Shown: one piece after another, positions 23,632 through 31,416 of the stretch
How the letters are laid out: every line of letters starts with the position of its first letter
Position numbering within the stretch: the stretch's first letter is position 1
Origin: a virus
Virus record (IMG/VR): IMGVR_UViG_3300027985_001790
Coordinates: 1 to 31,678 of that record
Direction: 5' to 3' (one strand)
DNA: 31,678 bases
Program-made: the position numbers and the translations under genes
The notes under the pieces: generated by a model
Databases searched by the model: none
Seen by the model: only the letters and a program-made list of their open reading frames with translations
What the model was told of the DNA's origin: nothing

Positions 23632-23871
23632 ATGAAGAACGCGACGGCCGAATACGAAAAACTCCAACGCCAGAACGCCAAACTGTTAACCCTGATCGCC
23701 ACCGAGTTAAAGAACCATGAAAACAAAGCCAAGGCCGGTACACTGACCTGGGGGCATTGCGGCGACCTGCAGCACGGAAAACAGTTGATGAAGGAAATGC
23801 TGACCTTTCTGCGCAACGCCTACGACGAAGAAAAAATGTATGCCCGGATCGAAGCGGAAATCACCGAATAA
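23632..23871 (+). CDS. Small helical protein of unknown function, 79 aa
   Basis: A 79-aa protein starts at ATG 23632, after GGAGG with about 7 bases spacing. It is almost all helix (ATAEYEKLQRQNAKLLTLIA, then EKMYARIEAEITE) with one Trp-Gly-His-Cys segment (TWGHCGDLQHGKQ) in the middle that could bind a ligand or metal. It has no known family. It shares a transcript with the 64-aa gene. A strong stem structure 109 bases downstream probably ends this transcript. Confidence 0.65.
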   Translation: MKNATAEYEKLQRQNAKLLTLIATELKNHENKAKAGTLTWGHCGDLQHGKQLMKEMLTFLRNAYDEEKMYARIEAEITE

Positions 23872-23979
23872 TCAGGCAGGAATTAAAACCTTAAAACAGT
23901 TTTGATCTCCGCTTGAATAGTCATGATACCGGCGACAATTATACTTACCGTAAAATCTTGGAAAGGACTTACGGGATTG

Positions 23980-24013
23980 GGGAGCGCGATTGGAGAAATC
24001 CGGTCGCGCTCCC
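23980..24013. terminator. Probable bidirectional terminator between convergent genes
   Basis: GGGAGCGCGA (23980-23989) pairs with TCGCGCTCCC (24004-24013). Inside, two T-G pairs and GGA/TCC continue the stem to about 15 bp, closed by a GAAA tetraloop. It lies between the end of the 79-aa gene on + and the end of the Fic gene on the minus strand. There is no long T-run on either side, so it may stall transcripts or protect 3' ends rather than act as a classic terminator. Confidence 0.5.
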
Positions 24014-24031
24014 TGCCTATTGCCGATGCTA

Positions 24032-25198
24032 TTATTCCGGCAATTCCATCCCAGTATTCAGCAGTTCGAGATAGCGGCGATAGCGGAACAGACGATTGCG
24101 TTTCTGACGAGTCAGTTCCTCAACAATTCCAAGTTCGACAAGTTGCCGCAATGCCTTGTTGACGGTTGCCGGCGTAAGACCGGTGAGGCGTACCAGATTC
24201 TGCGCCCCGGCAATAGGGTGTGGCAACAGGGACTGATATACCTGAATCACCGATGCGGCACCTCGCCCCAACGAATCGATATTTTTCCGATCCTCATCTA
24301 TCAACTGATGCAATTCGCCGATGATTTTGCATCCTTGACGCGCCCCGGCGATTACAGCGTCGGCAAAGAAGTCGAGCCACTTTTCCCAGTCACCGTTCAG
24401 GCGGACTTCATTGAGCAGTTCGTAATAGTATTGCCGATGCAATTTGAAATGGTAGCTGACATACAGCAACGGTTGGCGCAAAATACCGCCGGAACACAAT
24501 AACAAGGTGATCAGCAAACGCCCCAATCGACCGTTCCCGTCAAGAAACGGATGGATAGTCTCAAACTGCACATGCGCCAGCGCCGCTTTGACCAGTACCG
24601 GCGTTACGGTTTCATGATCGTGCAAAAACAACTCGAATTGCCCCAGGCACTCAGGAACGGCCTCCGGCGGCGGCGGAACAAATCGGGCATTGCCAGGACG
24701 GCTTCCGCCGATCCAGTTCTGGCTGCGCCGGAATTCTCCCGGCGTTTGTTGTTGTCCGCGTCCTTTTGCCAAGAGGACTTGATGGATTTCGCGCAGCAAC
24801 CGAAGCGATAGCGGAAAGCCTTCTGACAGGCGTTGAATGCCATGATTCATGGCGGCGACGTAGTTGCTGACTTCTTGAACATCATCCAGCGGCGTCCCCG
24901 GAGCTTCGTCAATTTCAAACATCAACAGATCGGAAAGCGACGATTGAGTCCCCTCAATCATCGAAGAAAGCACCGCCTCTTTACGGATGTACATATACAG
25001 GAATTGCCCGATGTCCGGCAGCAAGTCGGAAACGCTGTCAAGGCGTCCCAGTTCAAGCATCGCCAGGTCAAGTTTGTTCTGCAAGGCTCCGTCGATTTCC
25101 AGCGGCGGAACAGGCGGAAGCGACGCCGGAATAAACGCTTTTACCGTTTCTCCGACGGTGCTGACGGTTACATATTTGCCTTGCAGTTTGCGTTTCAT
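24032..25198 (-). CDS. Fic family protein (probable AMP-transferase)
   Basis: A 388-aa protein with the Fic catalytic motif HPFLDGNGRLGR (residues 216-227; His 216 would be the base). The upstream flap region is NWIGGSRPGNARF. An N-terminal SSMIEG (78-83) matches the inhibitory (S/T)xxxE(G/N) helix, so the enzyme is of the self-inhibited class with the inhibitory part in cis. The last 60 residues form a winged helix (LTGLTPATVNKALRQLVELG) that may bind DNA. Fic proteins usually transfer AMP to Ser, Thr or Tyr hydroxyls of target proteins. I choose the ATG at 25198; the frame extends to 25321 but runs across the promoter. Targets are unknown. Confidence 0.9.
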   Translation of the reverse strand: MKRKLQGKYVTVSTVGETVKAFIPASLPPVPPLEIDGALQNKLDLAMLELGRLDSVSDLLPDIGQFLYMYIRKEAVLSSMIEGTQSSLSDLLMFEIDEAPGTPLDDVQEVSNYVAAMNHGIQRLSEGFPLSLRLLREIHQVLLAKGRGQQQTPGEFRRSQNWIGGSRPGNARFVPPPPEAVPECLGQFELFLHDHETVTPVLVKAALAHVQFETIHPFLDGNGRLGRLLITLLLCSGGILRQPLLYVSYHFKLHRQYYYELLNEVRLNGDWEKWLDFFADAVIAGARQGCKIIGELHQLIDEDRKNIDSLGRGAASVIQVYQSLLPHPIAGAQNLVRLTGLTPATVNKALRQLVELGIVEELTRQKRNRLFRYRRYLELLNTGMELPE

Positions 25199-25594
25199 CG
25201 ATAACCCCGAAGTTAAAATATAAAAAACTCTTATTTTAATATAATAGCAAATACTAAAATAATCAAGCGCCGTGTTATACGTTGAAAGGAATTTTTCTTT
25301 GGCGACGCCGGGAAAGTTCATCCATTACGATTGATTTAATGTGCTTCCGCACCGGATTTGTTCAGATAAGCCCTGTTTATTCATGATTCCACCAGAATTT
25401 CCATGAAGCATGCCGTACCCGTCTCGGTCCCATTTTCAGACTCGCGCCAATGTTGGATTAATTGTTGTAAATACTTGGATATAAAGATTTTATGGAGTTG
25501 CTATATCGGCACACTGGATCAAACATATACACAGAAAGCAAGAGAAGCGCACAACGCCTTGAATAGCAACGAACAACAACGGAGCGACAAGAAA
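25199..25594. promoter_or_regulatory. Divergent control region between Fic and the amidoligase operon
   Basis: This 396-base stretch holds no gene I believe in. On the minus strand TTGATT (complement of 25261-25266), 17 bases, and TATATT (complement of 25238-25243) form the Fic promoter. A dyad overlaps it: TTATTTTAATAT (25231-25242) and ATACTAAAATAA (25251-25262) match in 11 of 12 positions. This is a good operator candidate for the winged helix of Fic. I see no convincing promoter for the rightward operon; TATAAA near 25480 lacks a good -35 box. Confidence 0.6.
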
Positions 25595-26488
25595 ATGAAC
25601 CTCAACGAACAGACCTTCGGAACGGAATTGGAATACGTAAGAATCAGCCGCGAGAACGCCGCCAAGGCGATCCAGAGTGTAGTCGGCGGCAGCGTCCGCT
25701 ACGCCGGTGGCCCCTACGATGCTTGGGAATGCCGCGCAATCGACGGTCGGGTGTGGCGGGCGGTCAACGACGCCAGCCTGATCGACGCCCCAAGCCACCT
25801 CCGAGCCGAAGTCGTTACGCCGATCCTTAAGTACGCCGACCTCGACACCTTGCAGGAAGTGGTTCGCGCCCTGCGCCGTGCCGGAGCCCGCGCCACTTCC
25901 TGCTGTTCGCAACACGTTCACCTCGGCATGGAAGACGCCACGCCGGAACAGATCGCCAACCTTGCCAAGATTTTCTACAAGCAGGAAGAGCTGATTCTGA
26001 AGTCCCTCGGCACCAGCGAAAGTCGCCTTAGCCACTACACCCAGCGGACCAACCCAGAATTCATCGAACGGATTTCCAACCGCAAACCACGTACCAGCAA
26101 CGAACTCAACCACGCCTGGTTTGGCTACAGCAACCCGGATCCAGCCCATTACGACTCAAGTCGGTATCGCGATCTTAACCTCGCCAACCTGTGGCGGATC
26201 AAGACCGCAGAAGTAAGGGCGGCGGAGGGATCGACCCACGCCGGCGAGGTCAAAGCGGTGATTGTCCTGTGTCTCGCCCTCGCGGTAAAAGCTAAGAACG
26301 CCAAAGCCGCCAGCTCCGCTAAACGCGAGTACAACGAAGCCAGTGCCAAGTACGACTTCCGAGTGTTTCTCCTCCGCCTTGGCTTGATAGGCGACGAATT
26401 CAAAGCGGTACGTCAACACCTGTTGAAACGCTTGCCGGGCAGCGCCGCGTGGAAGAACGGCAGACCGGCGGCTGCGGCCAATGCCTAA
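25595..26488 (+). CDS. Putative amidoligase (COOH-NH2 ligase family)
   Basis: A 297-aa protein with the pattern of the amidoligase family, which is related in fold to glutamine synthetase and joins amines to carboxyl groups with ATP. Typical pieces are FGTELEYVRI at the N-terminus (metal-binding Glu residues), WRAVNDASL, AEVVTPIL, SQHVHLGMED (the conserved HVHLG) and a late DLNLANLWRIKTAEVRAAEG with the substrate-side Arg and Glu. The start is ATG 25595 after GGAG; an upstream in-frame extension from 25403 is unlikely. The following genes encode a glutamine amidotransferase and a gamma-glutamylcyclotransferase-like protein. That neighbourhood is known for this family and suggests a peptide or amide conjugation and removal system. 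Confidence 0.88.
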   Translation: MNLNEQTFGTELEYVRISRENAAKAIQSVVGGSVRYAGGPYDAWECRAIDGRVWRAVNDASLIDAPSHLRAEVVTPILKYADLDTLQEVVRALRRAGARATSCCSQHVHLGMEDATPEQIANLAKIFYKQEELILKSLGTSESRLSHYTQRTNPEFIERISNRKPRTSNELNHAWFGYSNPDPAHYDSSRYRDLNLANLWRIKTAEVRAAEGSTHAGEVKAVIVLCLALAVKAKNAKAASSAKREYNEASAKYDFRVFLLRLGLIGDEFKAVRQHLLKRLPGSAAWKNGRPAAAANA

Positions 26489-26537
26489 ACAAAACAACGG
26501 GGGCGGCGACGCCCCCAACAAAACGGAGAATTTGACC

Positions 26538-27014
26538 ATGAAAGTACGTATCAACGAAACCGATCTTAACGGCAAGCCCATCCGCAATTCCGGTGAAATC
26601 CTGACCGGAGAAAACCATCTCGACATTGTTGACGGCATGAAGATGTCGCCGTTCACCGCCGGACTCGAACCTTTGGCCTACATGCGCGACGTGTTGGCCC
26701 GAAGCGGCAACCCCGAGTTCGTGTTGCCGGACGAACCGGAAGCGGCGGCAAAGGCCTTTCTGTTGAAACTGGCGGCAACGGGACTGGTCCAGTTTATCGA
26801 GGACGATCCGTACCCGCCGCGCCTGATGGAGGTCATCATTGCGATTCGGGATTCCGGCAAAACCAATATGCTGGACATTCCCGTGGTGGTTAAGCTCGTC
26901 CTTGAAAGCGGCGAAAACGAAGTCGCAAACTGGATCAACACTCACCATCGCGACTATGCCGAGATCATCTTTCACGGACGCCCGGCCAACCATCCAACAT
27001 CCGAGGTGAAATAA
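26538..27014 (+). CDS. DUF5049-type protein in the amidoligase operon
   Basis: A 158-aa protein starts at ATG 26538, nine bases after GGAG. The C-terminal 60 residues (VIIAIRDSGKTNMLDIPVVV, then NTHHRDYAEIIFHG) match the DUF5049 pattern. The N-terminal part (MKVRINETDLNGKPIRNSGE) is not known to me. It overlaps the glutamine amidotransferase start by one base in TAATG. Its constant place between amidoligase and amidotransferase suggests it is an accessory or substrate-binding part. A frame start at 26481 exists but has no ribosome site of comparable quality. Confidence 0.75.
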   Translation: MKVRINETDLNGKPIRNSGEILTGENHLDIVDGMKMSPFTAGLEPLAYMRDVLARSGNPEFVLPDEPEAAAKAFLLKLAATGLVQFIEDDPYPPRLMEVIIAIRDSGKTNMLDIPVVVKLVLESGENEVANWINTHHRDYAEIIFHGRPANHPTSEVK

Positions 27015-27787
27015 TGTGCGGACTTTGCGGCATCATTTTCGGGAAGGCTAACCGTAGTCACCGCGACTACGCCAAGCTGATCTCGGCATTCACCCGGTTG
27101 CTGGCCCTGAACGAAACCCGAGGCAAGGACGCGGCGGGCATGGCGGTGGTTCGCGACGACCGTGATTACTACCTGCTCAAACGGCCCGGACGGGCGATTG
27201 TGCTGATCGGCTTGCCGGAGTATTTCGACCGGCTGGAAATGGTTGATGACCACGCCGTTTTGCTGATGGGACATACCCGGTTGGCAACAGTTGGGCAAAT
27301 CGAACGCATGGACAACGCTCAGCCGCTCCGCGCCGGATCATGCATGGGGACGGTCAACGGCACGATCACCAACGCCGATGAACTGTTCTGTAAGCACAAA
27401 CTGCCCCGGTTCGCCGAGGTCGACAGCGAACTGATCGTGCGGCTGGCCGACAAAAGCATCGTCAACAATGACATCTCCCTGAAGCGGTTCATCCCGGCGT
27501 TACGATCCTGCCACGGACAGCTCAGCGCGGTCATCGTCAACCTTGGCAATCCCGACCAGATTTTGCTGTTGAAAGGCAATCGCCCGTTGACCGCCTACTA
27601 CCACGAGGATTTGAACGTGGTGGCGTATTCGTCGGAAGCCCGGCATCTGGATCGGGCGCTGTCCGACCTCGACGGCTGGTGTGATTTGGAACTCAAAGCA
27701 ATGACCTACGCGGCCTTCGACACTGACGATTTGTCGGAACCGAAGACTGGAACTTTCACCTTTAACGCCCATTCGGGCAGGAGGTAA
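27014..27787 (+). CDS. Class II glutamine amidotransferase
   Basis: A 257-aa protein begins MCGLCGIIFG. Cys 2 becomes the N-terminal nucleophile after removal of Met, as in class II glutaminase domains, which release ammonia from glutamine. Further signatures are ETRGKDAAGMAVV, GHTRLATVG, and GSCMGTVNGTITNADEL with the NGTITN oxyanion segment. It has no synthetase domain, so the ammonia must be passed to a partner. The amidoligase two genes upstream is the obvious candidate. It starts in a TAATG overlap with the previous gene and ends two bases before the next. Confidence 0.92.
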   Translation: MCGLCGIIFGKANRSHRDYAKLISAFTRLLALNETRGKDAAGMAVVRDDRDYYLLKRPGRAIVLIGLPEYFDRLEMVDDHAVLLMGHTRLATVGQIERMDNAQPLRAGSCMGTVNGTITNADELFCKHKLPRFAEVDSELIVRLADKSIVNNDISLKRFIPALRSCHGQLSAVIVNLGNPDQILLLKGNRPLTAYYHEDLNVVAYSSEARHLDRALSDLDGWCDLELKAMTYAAFDTDDLSEPKTGTFTFNAHSGRR

Positions 27788-27789
27788 TC

Positions 27790-28260
27790 ATGTGTAACAT
27801 AGCGATTTTCTGTTACGGTACGCTCCAGCGAAATTGTGGAAATCATCAATTCTGCCGCAATTCTGTCAGCATTGAACCGGCCACGGTTTGCGGACGGCTT
27901 TACCAGCTCAGCGTCGGTTACCCGGCGTTACTGGTTCCGACAGAAAACATTCTGAAAATTGGTACGAATTCGCCAAGCAAGGATGCCCGGACGCAGTATG
28001 ACTTGAATTCCAACCGGATCGATTTTCATGCGCCGGGTGGCTGGTATGAGGTTCATGGCGAACTGGTGACTTTTTCAGACCCGGAATTCAGTCTACCTCC
28101 GATCGATCGTTTAGAGGGCGTGCCCTGCTATTACCAGCGGGTACTTATCCCCGCACGTCGGGAAAAGGGTGGCATTACCACGGCGTGGGTTTACATCATG
28201 AACCGCGTTCCGTGTGGTTCAACGTTATTGAAAAACGGTCGATGGAATCCGTCGCATTAA
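27790..28260 (+). CDS. Gamma-glutamylcyclotransferase / AIG2-like protein
   Basis: A 156-aa protein with the cyclotransferase signature: YGTLQRN at residues 9-15, GRLYQLSVGYPAL, and a catalytic Glu at 109 in IDRLEGVPCYYQR. This fold turns gamma-glutamyl-amine bonds into 5-oxoproline. In an operon with an amidoligase it is expected to remove or trim gamma-linked amides. It starts two bases after the amidotransferase stop, with AGGAGG before it, so it is translated with it. The family is clear; the substrate is not. Confidence 0.87.
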   Translation: MCNIAIFCYGTLQRNCGNHQFCRNSVSIEPATVCGRLYQLSVGYPALLVPTENILKIGTNSPSKDARTQYDLNSNRIDFHAPGGWYEVHGELVTFSDPEFSLPPIDRLEGVPCYYQRVLIPARREKGGITTAWVYIMNRVPCGSTLLKNGRWNPSH

Positions 28261-28272
28261 TCCAGTTTAAAA

Positions 28273-28289
28273 TAATTGTAGTACAATTA
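28273..28289. promoter_or_regulatory. Perfect 17-base dyad, possible operator
   Basis: TAATTGTA-G-TACAATTA is a perfect 8-bp inverted repeat with a one-base centre. It lies between the cyclotransferase stop (28260) and the HARE-HTH start (28311), in an AT-rich leader. The inner ATTGTA-N-TACAAT also occurs at 19501-19513, inside the tail fibre gene, which may be chance. A regulator-binding site is the simplest reading. Confidence 0.4.
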
Positions 28290-28310
28290 AAAAGAAAAGG
28301 AATAAAGAAA

Positions 28311-28904
28311 ATGAACGCAAACGAAATCATCATCGGCAAGGATTACATCCTGAAAATCGCTCACAACGAAGTAAAAGTCAAAGTGCTGAGCAACGTCGGC
28401 CACAGCTGGATCGTCAAAACCGCAGGCAGCAAGGTCATGCCGGTCCAGAACGCTGACCGCTTTGTAAGGCCGTTGAACGTCGAACCGGAATCGGTAGCAT
28501 CGACAGGCGAAGTCTCGCTTCAATCCTCGGAAGCGGAGGGAACGACACCTCCTGCAACGCCTCCTGATGCCGAAACGACGGCCACTGCGGCGGCTATTCT
28601 GCCGGAACCAGTAACCGTTCCGACTTCGGCAACCCCGGCCACTGAAGCCACAGAATCGAAAAACAAGCTCACCATGCTGGATGCGGCGGCTCAGGTATTG
28701 AAAGATGCCGGGCATCCGATGTCGGTCAAAGAAATCATTGCCGCCATGGAAGATTCCGGCCTTTGGAAACCAGGGAAAGGCCTTATCCCGGCAAACTCGC
28801 TGGTGGCGGCAATCGGTCTTGAGATCCGCAAACGCACCACGCAACGCTTCCGCAAAACAGCACCGGGAACCTTTGAATTTGCAGGAGACGAACGCCATGA
28901 GTAA
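28311..28904 (+). CDS. HARE-HTH domain protein
   Basis: A 197-aa protein. Residues about 120-192 fit the HARE-HTH (HB1, ASXL, restriction endonuclease) domain: KLTMLDAAAQVLKDAGHPMS, VKEIIAAMEDSGLW, and a closing KTAPGTFEFAG strand. The first 55 residues form a small beta domain (GKDYILKIAHNEVKVKVLS), followed by a Thr, Pro, Ala, Glu-rich flexible linker. HARE-HTH domains are linked in the literature to DNA modification, restriction and chromatin proteins. In this place it may be a DNA-binding regulator or recruiter for the amidoligase operon or the recombinase. The start is ATG 28311 after AAAAGG. Confidence 0.8.
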   Translation: MNANEIIIGKDYILKIAHNEVKVKVLSNVGHSWIVKTAGSKVMPVQNADRFVRPLNVEPESVASTGEVSLQSSEAEGTTPPATPPDAETTATAAAILPEPVTVPTSATPATEATESKNKLTMLDAAAQVLKDAGHPMSVKEIIAAMEDSGLWKPGKGLIPANSLVAAIGLEIRKRTTQRFRKTAPGTFEFAGDERHE

Positions 28905-29373
28905 CGATAAAAACCGTACTGGCGTCCTCCGCCAGCTGGCCGCCTTGCAAACCATGAACCGCCAGGAAGTCGAGGATAAATGGCGCGACCTTTACGGTAC
29001 CGAACCGCCCCGCTTCAAACTTTCGTTCATCCAGCGGCGGTTGGCCTACCGCATTCAGGAACTTTTCTACGGCGGCATTGAACCGGCGGTCAAGGAAAAG
29101 TTTCAGGAATTGGCGGCCAGAGATCCGATGGCATCGCAACTGGTCCGGCCGCAACCGACAACGAATACCGAAGGGAAGATTCTTCCCGGCACCCGCTTTT
29201 TGCGGGAATGGAACGGCAAAGTATACGAGGCAACAGCCTTGGAAAAAGGATTCGAATACCGCGGCAAGCCTTATCGATCGCTGACCGCTATTGCCACCGA
29301 GATCACCGGAACAAAATGGAACGGCCCAATCTGGTGGGGAGTGAGAAAACGAAAGAAAACCGCGAACCGATGA
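28897..29373 (+). CDS. DUF2924 family protein
   Basis: A 158-aa protein overlaps the previous gene by 8 bases and starts at ATG 28897, nine bases after AGGAG. The order of MNRQEVEDKWRDLYGTEPPR, LSFIQRRLAYRIQELFYG, LPGTRFLREWNGKVYEAT and GKPYRSLTAIATEITGTKW is typical of DUF2924. Genes of this family are very often placed directly before a large serine recombinase, as here. They are thought to assist the recombinase, but this is not shown. It overlaps the possible ATG at 29370 of the recombinase. Confidence 0.88.
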   Translation: MSNDKNRTGVLRQLAALQTMNRQEVEDKWRDLYGTEPPRFKLSFIQRRLAYRIQELFYGGIEPAVKEKFQELAARDPMASQLVRPQPTTNTEGKILPGTRFLREWNGKVYEATALEKGFEYRGKPYRSLTAIATEITGTKWNGPIWWGVRKRKKTANR

Positions 29374-29384
29374 AAGGAACTCGT

Positions 29385-31325
29385 ATGACGGAAGTACAAA
29401 ACATCAAGCGTTGCGCCATATACACTCGAAAATCCCATGAAGAAGGTTTGGAACAGGCCTACAACAGTCTGGACGCCCAGCGGGAATCCGCTGAAAATTT
29501 CATCAAAAGTCAGAAACACAACGGCTGGATGATTTTGCCGGAGCATTACGATGACGGCGGATTTTCCGGCGGCAACATGGATCGCCCGGCGCTGAAACGC
29601 CTTCTGGGAGATGTCGAAGCCGGTAAAATAGACATAATTTTGATTTACAAACTTGATCGATTGTCCCGCTCGTTATTGGACTTTATGAAACTCGCCGAAA
29701 TGCTGGAACAGCACCACGTCAGTTTCGTATCCGTCACCCAGGACATCAACACTTCCACCTCGTCGGGACGCATGATGCTGAACATCCTGATGACGTTTGC
29801 CCAGTACGAACGCGAGGTCATTGCCGAACGCATCCGCGATAAAATAGCCGGAGCCAAGCGGCGCGGCAAATACTGCGGCGGGCCGCCGGTGCTGGGCTAC
29901 GATGCCGACCCGGAAAGTAAAAAGCTGGTGATCAATAAAGAGGAAGCCGCAATCGTTAGGGAAGCCTTTATCCTTTATGCCCGGTACGGTTCGGCCATGG
30001 AAACGGCCCGTCGCTTGAACGAAACGGGGTATCGGACCAAAGCGTGGATATCGCGGAAAAACATTTCTCACGGCGGGGAAATGTTTGATATCGGGACCGT
30101 TTACCGGATGCTGAACAATCCGCTTTATGTGGGGGATGTCTATTTCAAAGGTCAGTCGTTCCCCGGCGAACACGAGGCGATTATTGATCGGGGACTCTGG
30201 GATACCGTTCAAAAAGTGTTGAAAGACAATGCCCCGGTTGCCGCCGGATACCGAAAGAATACCATCACCTCACCGTTCAAGGTCCTTTTGCGTTGCGGCC
30301 ATTGCGGCGGGGCGTTCGGTATTTCGTACGCCAAAAACAACAAGAAAAACGCCGACAACCGCCGGTATATGTACTATCTCTGCATCAAGGACACTGACCG
30401 GGGAGAACGCTGCTGTCCGCTGTCGCGGGTTCCGGCCGGGGACATCGACCGCGTGATTCTGGAGCAGATGGCACGGATTTTCAAAACACCGTCGGTGTTG
30501 GCGAAAGTTTATGGCGAGTTGCGGCAGAACGAAATTCAACAGCGTAAGGTAGTACAGCAACAACAAGCGGTACTGGAGGGCAAACAGGAGAAAATCCGCA
30601 AGCAGCTTCTGGCCGGCAGCGATCCGACCGAACTGCGTCCGCAATTCGTCGAAATTGAAGCGCAAATTACCCAGATCAAGGAACAGGCCAAAGAACTCAT
30701 CCCGGAGACGGCGCTGAAAAATCTGCTGAAAACCTGCGATTCCATCGAGGCGATCTGGGAAGAATTGTTCCCTGTGGAACGTTATCGGCTGGCACATTTA
30801 CTGTTCGACCGCATCCAGATTTTTACCGATCATCTGGTCTTGGACGTGAAAACGGACGGGTTGAAATCACTGGTCAAAGAACTCGGCACCGACGAATCGA
30901 TTACGGTGGCGAAATCGGAGGAAGGCAACGGGCAGATTGTCCGGCTGACGGTTCCGCTGGTAATCCGGCGTCGCCATGGACGCAAAGTCGTCTTGGGCCC
31001 CGAGAACGCGGATCAGGCGAAAGTTGTCCCGGAAGTCGGAGAAAACGGTCTCAGCGCCATAGCGTTACATCTGGCCCGAGGCTATGCCTGGATGGAAATG
31101 ATCGAGTCCGGTAAGGTCGCGTCCATCGCGGAACTGGTAAAAATCCTTAATGTCGACAAAAACTATGTCGTCCGCGATCTGCGGCTGCTCAGTCTTGCCC
31201 CGGATATTCAGAAGCTGATCGCCGAAGGCAGGGAACCGGCAACTCTCTCCCTGATCAAGCTTCGCGAACCATTCCCGGATGATTGGGAGGCGCAGAGGGA
31301 GAGGTTTTTGGACGCAACGTCATGA
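29385..31325 (+). CDS. Large serine recombinase (phage integrase)
   Basis: A 646-aa protein that would integrate and excise the phage by cutting at attP and attB. The resolvase domain shows YTRKS with the nucleophile at Ser 17, SLDAQRESAENF, DDGGFSGGNMDRPALKRLL and ILIYKLDRLSRS. The recombinase domain follows (PPVLGYD, ARRLNETGYRTKAW, YRMLNNPLYVGDVYFKG). A zinc ribbon has Cys 304 and 307 (RCGHCGG) with further Cys at about 333 and 343-344, followed by a coiled coil. The C-terminal extension (about 540-646) is typical of the DUF2924-linked type. I prefer ATG 29385 (AAAGGAAC just upstream); ATG 29370, which overlaps the DUF2924 stop, is also possible. Confidence 0.93.
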   Translation: MTEVQNIKRCAIYTRKSHEEGLEQAYNSLDAQRESAENFIKSQKHNGWMILPEHYDDGGFSGGNMDRPALKRLLGDVEAGKIDIILIYKLDRLSRSLLDFMKLAEMLEQHHVSFVSVTQDINTSTSSGRMMLNILMTFAQYEREVIAERIRDKIAGAKRRGKYCGGPPVLGYDADPESKKLVINKEEAAIVREAFILYARYGSAMETARRLNETGYRTKAWISRKNISHGGEMFDIGTVYRMLNNPLYVGDVYFKGQSFPGEHEAIIDRGLWDTVQKVLKDNAPVAAGYRKNTITSPFKVLLRCGHCGGAFGISYAKNNKKNADNRRYMYYLCIKDTDRGERCCPLSRVPAGDIDRVILEQMARIFKTPSVLAKVYGELRQNEIQQRKVVQQQQAVLEGKQEKIRKQLLAGSDPTELRPQFVEIEAQITQIKEQAKELIPETALKNLLKTCDSIEAIWEELFPVERYRLAHLLFDRIQIFTDHLVLDVKTDGLKSLVKELGTDESITVAKSEEGNGQIVRLTVPLVIRRRHGRKVVLGPENADQAKVVPEVGENGLSAIALHLARGYAWMEMIESGKVASIAELVKILNVDKNYVVRDLRLLSLAPDIQKLIAEGREPATLSLIKLREPFPDDWEAQRERFLDATS

Positions 31326-31416
31326 TAGGGAATGCGCTAGACTCTGAAAACGGAGCTTGAAGTATAGACCATTGATCTATTCAAAATATGACCTTTTTCG
31401 ATGTTTAATTTCCGGT
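31326..31416. other. Gap between integrase and convergent gene, possible prophage end
   Basis: This 91-base region lies between the recombinase stop and the stop of the convergent DUF1524 gene. GTATAGACC (31362-31370) and GGTCTACAC (31414-31422) form a 9-bp inverted repeat with one mismatch. The attachment site of a large serine recombinase normally lies beside its gene, so the phage-host junction may be here. No core sequence can be identified without the other end. Confidence 0.35.

Noticed and set aside
25199-25321. N-terminal extension of the Fic protein
   Set aside because: It is AT-rich, contains the promoter and dyad, and reads as non-conserved hydrophobic sequence before the natural MKRKLQ start.
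25403-25594. N-terminal extension of the amidoligase
   Set aside because: No ribosome site fits it. The sequence before MNLNEQTFGTELEY has no family match, and the GGAG site fits ATG 25595.
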